Assembly (NCBI GenBank): GCA_947478965.1
Contig: CANJXW010000002.1
Location: 1 to 13,186, forward strand
Length of the DNA stretch: 13,186 nt
Source of the DNA: Candidatus Nanopelagicaceae bacterium
Lineage (GTDB): Bacteria; Actinomycetota; Actinomycetes; Nanopelagicales; Nanopelagicaceae
Direction: 5' to 3'
In this document: positions 1 through 5,694 of the stretch, piece by piece
Layout of the letters: every line of letters begins with the position of its first letter
Numbering within the stretch: position 1 is the stretch's first letter
Notes under the pieces: generated by a model
What the model was told of the DNA's origin: nothing
What the model saw: only the letters and a program-made list of their open reading frames with translations
The model's database searches: none
Translations under genes and position numbers: made by a program

Positions 1-216
1 AAGACGAAAGCGAGCATGAAGGCTTTCAGGCGTCTGAAGAAGAAGATCACGCTCATCTTCAATAACTCCACCTACATAATATGGAAGCCCACAGTTTGCG
101 TAGGAAACGTGCCCACTTTTTTCAAGAACAATGATTTCAGCGTCAGAATCAAGGCGACGAGCTCGCGTTGCTGCTGACATTCCACCTGCAACACCACCCA
201 CAATAACAATTCTCAT
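1..216 (-). CDS. CoA-disulfide reductase / NADH oxidase family flavoprotein (N-terminal 72 residues, cut by window edge)
   Basis: I translated this 72-codon open frame by hand. It begins with ATG at 216 and is still open at base 1, so the C-terminal part of the gene is outside the window. The N-terminus has a beta strand followed by a GGVAGG dinucleotide (FAD) binding turn at residues 7-12, and ends of strand two at LEK (31-33). The motif SYANCGLPYY at 38-47 places a single redox Cys at residue 42. That lone Cys with no CxxxxC disulfide is the hallmark of CoA-disulfide reductase, NADH oxidase/peroxidase and CoA-persulfide reductase (Npsr) enzymes, which use FAD and NAD(P)H in the cytoplasm. 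The start overlaps the rhodanese stop by one base (TAATG), so the two are translationally coupled. With a persulfide-type repressor and a rhodanese upstream, a CoA-persulfide or disulfide reductase role is the best guess. A C-terminal rhodanese domain, common in this family, cannot be checked here. Confidence 0.85.
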   Translation of the reverse strand, partial: MRIVIVGGVAGGMSAATRARRLDSDAEIIVLEKSGHVSYANCGLPYYVGGVIEDERDLLLQTPESLHARFRL

Positions 217-602
217 TAGAAGTTCACGACCGGATAGCCAGCGGAATTCCAACTATTAATTCCCTCTTTCAAATTGAAAATATTCGTAAAGCCAGCATCA
301 GTCATCTTCGTAGCGGCGATTCCAGATCGGCGTCCACTCTGACAGTAAATTGCATATGGTGCAGATTTATCTAACTTTGCTATTTCACTATCAAAGGTTG
401 CCGCTTCTGCATCAATATTGATTGCACCTTGAATATGTCCTGTCATAAATTCAAAAGGAGTTCGTACGTCAATGACCACGATGCCAGTTTCATTGACTTT
501 GCTTTGAAACTCTTGGGCTCCAAGGTTCGTTGCACCCGATGAAGATCCGCAAGCGGTAAGAAAGAACGCTGATGCAAGCAGGACTGAATAGATCTTCTTC
601 AT
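216..602 (-). CDS. Single-domain rhodanese lipoprotein
   Basis: This 128-aa protein is a rhodanese-fold sulfurtransferase predicted to be exported and lipid-anchored. A basic N-terminus and hydrophobic stretch end in a lipobox LTAC at residues 15-18, so Cys18 would be the lipidated residue. The rhodanese domain spans about residues 27-125, with the family's IDVRTPFEF segment (44-52), the GHIQGAINI turn (55-63) and the active-site loop CQSGRRS at 87-93. Cys87 is the residue expected to carry the persulfide. The start ATG at 602 follows a clear AGGAG about seven bases upstream, 9 bases after the repressor stop. It lies between a CstR-like repressor and a CoA-disulfide reductase family gene, which suggests handling of sulfane sulfur or thiols at the cell surface. 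The true sulfur donor and acceptor cannot be told from sequence. Extracytoplasmic rhodaneses are also known with no assigned role. Confidence 0.9.
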   Translation of the reverse strand: MKKIYSVLLASAFFLTACGSSSGATNLGAQEFQSKVNETGIVVIDVRTPFEFMTGHIQGAINIDAEAATFDSEIAKLDKSAPYAIYCQSGRRSGIAATKMTDAGFTNIFNLKEGINSWNSAGYPVVNF

Positions 603-611
603 TGTGGGCTC

Positions 612-899
612 CTATGCCAGGCTGAGAAATAGTTTTTGTAATTTGTCAGTAACTGCCTGACTATTGGTTTTATTCTCTTCAATGCACTCTTTAAGGCTTG
701 CCGAGATCAGCGTAAATGCCGCCGTATTGATGGCCTTGTTGACCGCTGCCATCTGCATAACGATATCTTCGCAATTGCGACCTTCTTCAAGCATTCGAAC
801 GACAGCTCCCATTTGTCCGTGGGCTCGCTTCATTCGCTTTGAGATTGCATCGATCTGTTCTGCATCTTGCAAAATGTGAGTTGGGGATGTTTTAGCCAT
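612..899 (-). CDS. CsoR/RcnR/FrmR family (DUF156) repressor, CstR-like persulfide-sensor type
   Basis: The 95-aa, all-helical protein matches the DUF156/CsoR family: an RMKRAHGQM motif at residues 22-30, the RNCEDI motif at 41-46, and LISASLKECI at 64-73. In copper-sensing CsoR the ligands are Cys, then His and Cys 25 and 29 residues later. Here Cys43 and Cys72 keep the 29-residue spacing, but the His position is Ser68. Loss of the His with both Cys kept is the pattern of CstR, which senses persulfides by inter-subunit di- or trisulfide formation rather than Cu(I). The downstream rhodanese and CoA-disulfide reductase family genes support this. A perfect palindrome upstream at 1068-1083 is a plausible operator, implying autoregulation. 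The ATG start at 899 lies 13 bases after the small upstream gene and has only a weak ribosome site, so translation may be coupled. Direct Cu or formaldehyde sensing is less likely but not excluded. Confidence 0.88.
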   Translation of the reverse strand: MAKTSPTHILQDAEQIDAISKRMKRAHGQMGAVVRMLEEGRNCEDIVMQMAAVNKAINTAAFTLISASLKECIEENKTNSQAVTDKLQKLFLSLA

Positions 900-912
900 T
901 GCTACTTACTTC

Positions 913-1026
913 TTAGCAAGTACAGCGTTGATCGGCAGGTACTCCGGCAAGAGCATCTTCAATATGCTCGCCACAACCTGACCATGTGTATTTCTTGCAA
1001 ACCTGACATGTAACGCGTGAACACAT
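913..1026 (-). CDS. Small cysteine-rich conserved protein (37 aa), unknown function
   Basis: I found this short frame by translating the gap upstream of the repressor. It runs from ATG at 1026 to TAA at 913-915 and encodes 37 residues. Six of them are Cys (2, 7, 10, 18, 35, 37), with one His (21). The layout is C-x2-C at 7-10, TWSGCGEH at 14-21, then a VPADQRC segment near the end. I recognise this style (CxxC, TWxGCGxH, a GVP turn and a terminal Cys) as a conserved small actinobacterial protein, which supports it being real. A GAGG-type ribosome site lies 6 bases before the ATG, and it is the first gene after the palindromic operator and promoter. The Cys content suggests zinc binding or a thiol/persulfide-reactive protein, but that is inference and no function is known to me. 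It is probably co-transcribed with the repressor, 13 bases downstream. Confidence 0.8.
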   Translation of the reverse strand: MCSRVTCQVCKKYTWSGCGEHIEDALAGVPADQRCTC

Positions 1027-1059
1027 AAGAAACCCTCTTTCGATGTATGCCGTAGACAT

Positions 1060-1089
1060 AAAATAGCATACCCCTAGGGGTATAGGCAA
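1060..1089 (-). promoter_or_regulatory. Probable promoter of the sulfur-stress operon
   Basis: On the minus strand a -35-like TTGCCT (1084-1089) and a -10-like TATTTT (1060-1065) are separated by 18 bases. They lie just upstream of the 37-aa gene and about 14 bases after the stop of the FUSC gene. The palindromic operator occupies almost the whole spacer. The hexamers are imperfect matches to a housekeeping sigma consensus, so the exact start is uncertain. Confidence 0.5.
1068..1083. promoter_or_regulatory. Perfect 16-bp palindrome, probable CsoR/CstR-family operator
   Basis: ATACCCCTAGGGGTAT is identical to its own reverse complement. Symmetry breaks at the next base on each side. CsoR-family repressors bind GC-tract palindromes of the form TACCCC-n-GGGGTA, so this is a close fit to the family's operator type. 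It sits in the promoter spacer ahead of a gene set that encodes such a repressor, consistent with autoregulation by blocking RNA polymerase. Confidence 0.8.
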
Positions 1090-1102
1090 GACGAAAGGCT
1101 TT

Positions 1103-2287
1103 CTATATGTACTTGCCGAATAACCCCTTTATGCGCCTTTTTATACGCTTATTCCAGCGCAAAGTCTGATCAAGAGGCGATACTTTGAGAATCTTGGCTC
1201 CCGCTGGTTCATCGGGTGTGATGACATCCCTCAGCGCAGGAGAGTTCTGATCTAGGGAATCTGCGATACGTTCAATATTTGCAGCAAGTGAGATACCTCG
1301 AACAATCTGTTCTTGATCAGCATCCTTTGCATCCTCAATGAGAGTTTCTGCAAGGTTTGCACTTGCTTCACGTGCATCATCTGTTGGACTACCTTGCGAG
1401 CTATCTAGATAATCTTCATCGTCAAACCTCGATGAGATGGCATAACTTGCTGCCGAGAGAGCCACGGCAATCTGCTTCTTCGTCGAGTCTGCAATGCCAC
1501 CACTTACTGCAGAATCAAAGAGCGTACGAGCAATAGTGCGAACTTGAACAACTGTGTGCTCGAGCGCAATTCCGCGAATATAAATATCTTCCGCTTCATC
1601 TTTCTCAGCTGTAGGAAACCATCGTGCATGTCCGCGCGCTTCAACAGATTGAGCACGTATAGCTGGAATTTCTTCAATTAAAAGTCTTGCCTTTGCCAAC
1701 CAGTGGCCAGCCTCTTTCTGCGTGTACCCAGCTGCGACACCTTCTGACATTGTGGCAAGGAGTTCTGCTGCTTTCTGGCTCACCGCTGTTATCTGATCTA
1801 CTGCTCGGCCAACTGGCGTATTTGAATGTGAGAAATAGGAAAAAATAATTGCAATTGCGGCACCAATAAGCGTCGACCCTAGGCGATGTACCGCCGTACT
1901 CTCGCTGAGTCCAGGACCGATAACAATCAAAGCCGTCACTGGAACATTTACTGAGGCAACTTCGCCAAGATGAAGTCCTCGAGCGACAACTGAACAGAGA
2001 ATGATCGTGATGCCGACAGCAAGAAAGCCAAAGTCAAAGAGCCAGACCGCAAAGAGCGCAACAGATGCGCCAAGAGCAGTTCCGACAATCTGACCAAAGC
2101 CTTCGCGTACTGATTTATGCAGCGAAATCCGGATGCTCAGTGAGCAAACGATGGCAGCGACAAGCCCGCCATCGCTTATAAGTAAATCGCCAACCTGCCA
2201 AGAAACAGCCCCAGCAAGGCCGGCGACCAATATCTGACGCACCCAGACCCGTCGATCAGAGAAGAGTTTTACCAATCGAGTTCGCAT
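1103..2287 (-). CDS. FUSC / aromatic-acid-exporter-like inner membrane protein
   Basis: This 394-aa protein has a hydrophobic N-terminal half with roughly five to six membrane segments (about residues 15-150). They include the glycine-rich, helix-packing stretches typical of FUSC/ArAE (DUF939-like) proteins, such as GQIVGTALGASVALF around 65-79. The second half, from about 155, is soluble, charged and mostly helical, as expected for the cytoplasmic domain of this family. Relatives include putative exporters of aromatic or other organic acids, but most members are uncharacterised. The ATG at 2287 follows the RLP stop by 12 bases, so it is probably the last gene of the catabolic operon. An exporter role for a by-product of the upstream pathway is possible but only inferred from position. 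The family call is fair; the substrate is unknown. Confidence 0.7.
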   Translation of the reverse strand: MRTRLVKLFSDRRVWVRQILVAGLAGAVSWQVGDLLISDGGLVAAIVCSLSIRISLHKSVREGFGQIVGTALGASVALFAVWLFDFGFLAVGITIILCSVVARGLHLGEVASVNVPVTALIVIGPGLSESTAVHRLGSTLIGAAIAIIFSYFSHSNTPVGRAVDQITAVSQKAAELLATMSEGVAAGYTQKEAGHWLAKARLLIEEIPAIRAQSVEARGHARWFPTAEKDEAEDIYIRGIALEHTVVQVRTIARTLFDSAVSGGIADSTKKQIAVALSAASYAISSRFDDEDYLDSSQGSPTDDAREASANLAETLIEDAKDADQEQIVRGISLAANIERIADSLDQNSPALRDVITPDEPAGAKILKVSPLDQTLRWNKRIKRRIKGLFGKYI

Positions 2288-2299
2288 AGTGTTCAGAGT

Positions 2300-3397
2300 T
2301 TAGTAGGCGCGCACCATTTCAGACATCCGAGTAGCGTTTTGCGCTAAATCTCCACGTGAAAGTGCGCCACCGATAAGAAGTGCGGTATCTAGACCGTACA
2401 TCTCGATCATCTCTGGAATACGTTCGATCGTCATTCCACCAGCAGGTGCAACCCACGACTTCTCCATATGCTCCATCGGCTGGTGAGCTTTGACTTGAAT
2501 ATCTCGACATTGTTCAGGAGTAAAGGAGAAGCGACCACCAAGGTTAGGGAAGATCGTCACATCGGATCCTGCAAGTCTCATCAAAGTGCCAAAGAGAATT
2601 CCATGTGAAATTCCCTCGCTCTTTGAAGTAACAAGTGAACCAAGCATCGCTGGGTGTCCCTGAATCGGAAGCGCTAAATCATCATCTTCTGCCAAGGAGC
2701 GCAGTGAATCAAAGCCAGTGATTCCAGGTAGAACAAGGAGTGCACCTGCACCTAACTCTTTAGCTCGATATGCAGCGTCCTTGATGCGATCGAAGGGAAG
2801 GTTAAGGCTCGGTGCATAGACACAGCTTCCGCCGACCTCTGCATTGGCTTCATTGACTGCGCGAGAGACGAGATTGACTCGCTCTGTCCAAAGTGACCAA
2901 GGTTGATTTGCAAGGCTGTGATCGTCTTTGATCATGTCAAAGCCTGAGAGGGCAAGCGTTCTTGCCATCTGCGCGAGAGTCTTTGAATCAGAGCCCATTG
3001 GCTTGAGTGCTGTTGTTAATAACGGACGCGTTGGTGCGTTAAAAAGTTTACGCAATCCATCTACACCAAATCTTGGACCCTTGAACTTTCCAATGATGAC
3101 AGATGGAAGGGTGAGATCAATGATCTTTACTCCTGGGAATAGCGATGCATTTCCCCATAAAACATTGAGTAATTGAGTTAACTCTCCCCCAGCGACATCT
3201 GAGTTATAAGAAATCGTGATTACATGGAGCTCCTTTTCAGGACTCGATATATCTTCGACTTCTCCAACAACGGTCTCCTGAATCCAGGATGGTGCAAGAT
3301 CATAAGGAAACTCAATCGTTTGTTCGACTCGGATTACATCTGCAATCGCCTTTGGGTCTATTCCACGATATTCGTACGTTACAAAGATACGTTCCAT
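2300..3397 (-). CDS. RuBisCO-like protein (form IV RLP), probable sugar-phosphate isomerase/enolase-type enzyme
   Basis: The 365-aa protein aligns by eye with the RuBisCO large-subunit fold: an N-terminal alpha/beta domain (about 1-110), then a TIM barrel. Retained active-site positions are N83 (spinach N123), K132 in TALKP (K175), K157 in GFDMIKDDH (carbamylated K201), D159 (D203), H248 (H294), GG at 320-321 (G380/G381) and GG at 343-344 (G403/G404). Changed positions are H160 for E204, P249 for R295 and A319 for S379, and I see no loop-6 K334 segment. So it should not fix CO2 but may still do metal-assisted enolisation. Known RLP reactions include DK-MTP-1-P enolase (MtnW), the 5-methylthioribulose-1-P isomerase of Rhodospirillum rubrum, and oxo-isoapionate-pathway enzymes. 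The MtnK/MtnA context favours an isomerase acting on a 5-modified ribulose-1-phosphate. Its ATG overlaps the transketolase C-subunit stop (TAATG), so the two are translationally coupled. Confidence 0.9.
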   Translation of the reverse strand: MERIFVTYEYRGIDPKAIADVIRVEQTIEFPYDLAPSWIQETVVGEVEDISSPEKELHVITISYNSDVAGGELTQLLNVLWGNASLFPGVKIIDLTLPSVIIGKFKGPRFGVDGLRKLFNAPTRPLLTTALKPMGSDSKTLAQMARTLALSGFDMIKDDHSLANQPWSLWTERVNLVSRAVNEANAEVGGSCVYAPSLNLPFDRIKDAAYRAKELGAGALLVLPGITGFDSLRSLAEDDDLALPIQGHPAMLGSLVTSKSEGISHGILFGTLMRLAGSDVTIFPNLGGRFSFTPEQCRDIQVKAHQPMEHMEKSWVAPAGGMTIERIPEMIEMYGLDTALLIGGALSRGDLAQNATRMSEMVRAY

Positions 3398-4410
3398 TAA
3401 AGCGCCTCTGCCTTTGCACTGCTGTGCAATGAGACAGAACGTTGCTCTTGGAGTTCAGTTTCGTGAATACTGAGCTTGCGGCCAAGTGCAGTTTCAACTC
3501 TCTTTACAAGAGCTGCGGCATCAATTTCGTACTCTGACATCAAGAACTTCTGCGAAGCACCATGTGCATAGGTGTCATTGAGACCGATGCGCTGCAGTGG
3601 TACGCCAATTCCTCGCTCTGCCATAACTTCTGCAATAGCGCTGCCGAGGCCACCAACAATTGAATGGTTCTCCATTGTGATGACACCGTGTTTTGCTGTT
3701 TTAAGAGCTGCAACAATTCGTGGGTCCGTAAATGGTTTTAGTGTGGATACATGAAGGTGAGAGATTGAAACTCCACGTTCCTGCAAGAGCGGAATCGCAC
3801 GAAGCGCTTCCTCCGTCATTACCCCTGAGGTAAAGAGAGTGATATCTGTACCTGTTGAGAGAATTCGGGCAGTGTTTAGTAGGAATGGCTCATTCTCAGG
3901 GAAGATTCTGCTTACTTCACCGCGCAACATACGGATATAGACAGGACCATCAATCGCATGTGCGACATCTAGAACGCTCTGGGCCTCGGTTGCATCTCCT
4001 GCTTCAAGAATTGTCATATTTGGAATCGCACGCATAATTGCAATATCTTCGATTGCTTGGTGCGTTACTCCGCCTGGAGTCATAATTCCGGGCAAGAAAC
4101 CAACTAGGCGCACCTTCAGTGATGGATATGCGATCGACATTTGAAGTTGATCAAGTGGGCGACGATAGAGAAATACCGAGAAAGTATGTAGCCATGGCTC
4201 AAAACCTTCACGAGCAAGCCCTGCGGCAAAGCCCATCATATTTTGCTCCGCCATACCCATTGAGAAGAAGCGCTCAGGATAGGTATCTCGCCATTTTCCA
4301 ACTTCACATGAATTGGTTAAGTCAGCAGAGAGAACTAAAACCTCTGGCTTATCTTTTGCCCAGTCAATGAAGTTCTGCTGGTGTGGACGGGCAACAATTT
4401 CGTAAGTCAT
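3397..4410 (-). CDS. Transketolase-like enzyme, C-terminal subunit
   Basis: This 337-aa chain carries the pyrimidine-binding and C-terminal domains of a split transketolase. The motif GMAEQN at 52-57 holds the catalytic Glu55 that activates thiamine diphosphate. A THQAIEDIAIMRAIPN segment at 116-131 matches the conserved transketolase region containing a substrate-contacting His (H117). YIRMLRGE at about 178-185 resembles the phosphate-binding Arg region. The ATG at 4410 overlaps the N-subunit stop by 4 bases (ATGA), so the halves are made together and should form a heterotetramer in the cytoplasm. Split transketolases are usual for specialised roles, such as apulose-4-phosphate transketolase in D-apiose catabolism, while housekeeping enzymes are typically one chain. 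Its overlap with the RLP gene suggests both act on the same or successive sugar phosphates. The substrate is not known. Confidence 0.92.
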   Translation of the reverse strand: MTYEIVARPHQQNFIDWAKDKPEVLVLSADLTNSCEVGKWRDTYPERFFSMGMAEQNMMGFAAGLAREGFEPWLHTFSVFLYRRPLDQLQMSIAYPSLKVRLVGFLPGIMTPGGVTHQAIEDIAIMRAIPNMTILEAGDATEAQSVLDVAHAIDGPVYIRMLRGEVSRIFPENEPFLLNTARILSTGTDITLFTSGVMTEEALRAIPLLQERGVSISHLHVSTLKPFTDPRIVAALKTAKHGVITMENHSIVGGLGSAIAEVMAERGIGVPLQRIGLNDTYAHGASQKFLMSEYEIDAAALVKRVETALGRKLSIHETELQEQRSVSLHSSAKAEAL

Positions 4411-5318
4411 TTAATCATCTCCTGATAAATATTCTCGTATCGAGCACGTTCTTCGGCGCTGGTAAATCGCAAGTAGTGAAGCGTTGGGGCGCGTTCAGCC
4501 AAAATCGGTAATCCACGAACTGGATCTGTATAACAAAGAATCATGTGTGGGTTACCTGTCTCTTCTTCTGCGGCAGCAAGAATGGCAGGGATGTCATGTC
4601 CGTCTACAACGGTGACGTTCCAGCCAAATGCTTTGATGCGATCAGCTAGAGGTTCGATCTTCATCACAGTATCCATAGGTCCATCACATTGATTGAGGTT
4701 TACATCAACGATAACTCGCAACTTATCTAGACCGTGGAATCTCGCTGCTTGAAGAGCTTCATAGGTTTGACCTTCTTGAAATTCACCATCGCTCATAAAG
4801 ACCCATGTGCGACCAGATTCTTTACGAATCTTACGAGCAAGGGCAATTCCTCCCGCTTGTGAAAGCGCTTGGGCAAGGGATCCTGTCGTTGTTTCAAAAC
4901 CTGGTGAATGTTCTGCGCCAATCATTTCAACCGTCGAACCATCACGATTGAAGTGATCAAGTCCATCTTCGCGCAGACGTCCTGTCTCAATCAACGCCGC
5001 ATAAATAACAAGCGCATAATGTGCAGGGCTTGAGATGAGACGATCAAGATCTGGGCCGGGCTTACCGTGAAATTGTGCTCCAGTTATATATGAGTGTTGG
5101 CCAATTTGTGGGACACCGATAAATGAAGGTGGAGCTATTGGTTCTTTGACTTCTGAGAAATTTAGTATTGCGCCATAGAGTGAACCTAGAAGCTCAGCTG
5201 ATGAACAAGCCTGGCTCATATATCCGCCATTGTTGGCCAATGAGTGAGCTAAGACGCGCTCACGGATACCTTTTGCGATTCTTTCTACTTCTTGAATTTT
5301 TACCGAACTGTCACTCAT
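4407..5318 (-). CDS. Transketolase-like enzyme, N-terminal (thiamine diphosphate-binding) subunit
   Basis: This 303-aa chain is the pyrophosphate-binding domain of a split transketolase. The thiamine diphosphate/Mg motif is SDGEFQEGQ (176-184) through NLNQ (207-210), a GDG-x-NxN-type site with Ser for the first Gly. SPAHYAL (97-103) stands for the usual SKGH, and TTTGSLAQALSQAGG (143-157) is the conserved glycine-rich segment. The usual N-terminal GGHxG substrate-channel motif reads GGYMSQ (31-36), so a His thought to touch donor sugar is Tyr33. A proline-rich stretch around 56-90 looks longer than in typical members. These changes hint at a non-standard donor. The ATG at 5318 is 6 bases after the NTF2-like gene; the ribosome site (AAAGGT) is weak and distant, so coupling is likely. 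Transfer of a two-carbon unit between sugar phosphates is the family reaction; the specific one is unknown. Confidence 0.92.
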   Translation of the reverse strand: MSDSSVKIQEVERIAKGIRERVLAHSLANNGGYMSQACSSAELLGSLYGAILNFSEVKEPIAPPSFIGVPQIGQHSYITGAQFHGKPGPDLDRLISSPAHYALVIYAALIETGRLREDGLDHFNRDGSTVEMIGAEHSPGFETTTGSLAQALSQAGGIALARKIRKESGRTWVFMSDGEFQEGQTYEALQAARFHGLDKLRVIVDVNLNQCDGPMDTVMKIEPLADRIKAFGWNVTVVDGHDIPAILAAAEEETGNPHMILCYTDPVRGLPILAERAPTLHYLRFTSAEERARYENIYQEMIK

Positions 5319-5324
5319 GAGTGG

Positions 5325-5693
5325 CTAGTTACCTTTCGTTTGTAATACCGTCGGATCGAAATAGGCATGTACCCAATCGAATTTTCCATCTCTAACTTTG
5401 ATGATGTTGACACCCTTGATCGTAAATTTTTCGCCTTGAGTGGAGGTCAAAAGCGCCGTCCATTCAAGTGCTGCTTGGTCTCCCACTGTGAGCTCGTGTG
5501 TTATTTCTACTTCTAGTCCAGGAAAGTCTGCGCCTGAGCCATCATAGAAAGTTCTAATCTGCTCGTGGCCAACAAGAACCTGCCCTGGAGGACAGAAGGT
5601 GGCATCAGTGTTGTAGTGAGAGAGAACTTTTTCAGTATCTCGCTCGCATTCAGCCTTCCAATAACTTTCTGCGATTTCACGTGGAGACTTCAC
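5325..5693 (-). CDS. NTF2/SnoaL-like small protein
   Basis: This 122-aa protein looks like a single NTF2-fold (SnoaL/DUF4440-like) domain. An N-terminal helix region with YWKAECERDTEKVLSHYN (11-28) is followed by strands containing FCPPG (33-37) and GHEQIRTFY (42-50). The C-terminal pair VNIIKVRDGKFDWVHAYFD (94-112) is the strand-turn-strand typical of the fold. Such proteins may be small enzymes (isomerases, cyclases, dehydratases) or ligand-binding subunits, and sequence alone does not say which. The start is GTG at 5693, one base after the kinase stop, preceded by AAAGGAAG inside the kinase's last codons. Its place between the sugar kinase and the transketolase suggests an accessory or catalytic step in the same pathway. 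In R. rubrum a cupin handles the RLP product, and this protein could fill an analogous slot, but that is only a guess. Confidence 0.72.
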   Translation of the reverse strand: MKSPREIAESYWKAECERDTEKVLSHYNTDATFCPPGQVLVGHEQIRTFYDGSGADFPGLEVEITHELTVGDQAALEWTALLTSTQGEKFTIKGVNIIKVRDGKFDWVHAYFDPTVLQTKGN

Positions 5694-5694
5694 A

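Noticed and set aside
664..879. Plus-strand ORF opposite the repressor, and the other plus-strand ORFs
   Set aside because: They are antisense shadows of strong minus-strand genes, with no recognisable domains and low-complexity Ser/Arg-rich translations.
1092..1103. GAAAG/CTTTC repeat just after the FUSC gene as a terminator
   Set aside because: The loop would be about one base and there is no U-tract, so it cannot form a working hairpin terminator.
2300..3397. A true CO2-fixing RuBisCO large subunit
   Set aside because: It is about 100 residues short, lacks the loop-6 Lys segment, and has E204, R295 and S379 replaced. It is an RLP.
2300..3397. MtnW (2,3-diketo-5-methylthiopentyl-1-phosphate enolase)
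   Set aside because: The kinase/isomerase context allows it, but mtnB, mtnX and mtnD are absent here, the length is below the usual 400+ residues, and the metal-site KDDE is KDDH. I did not assign the symbol.
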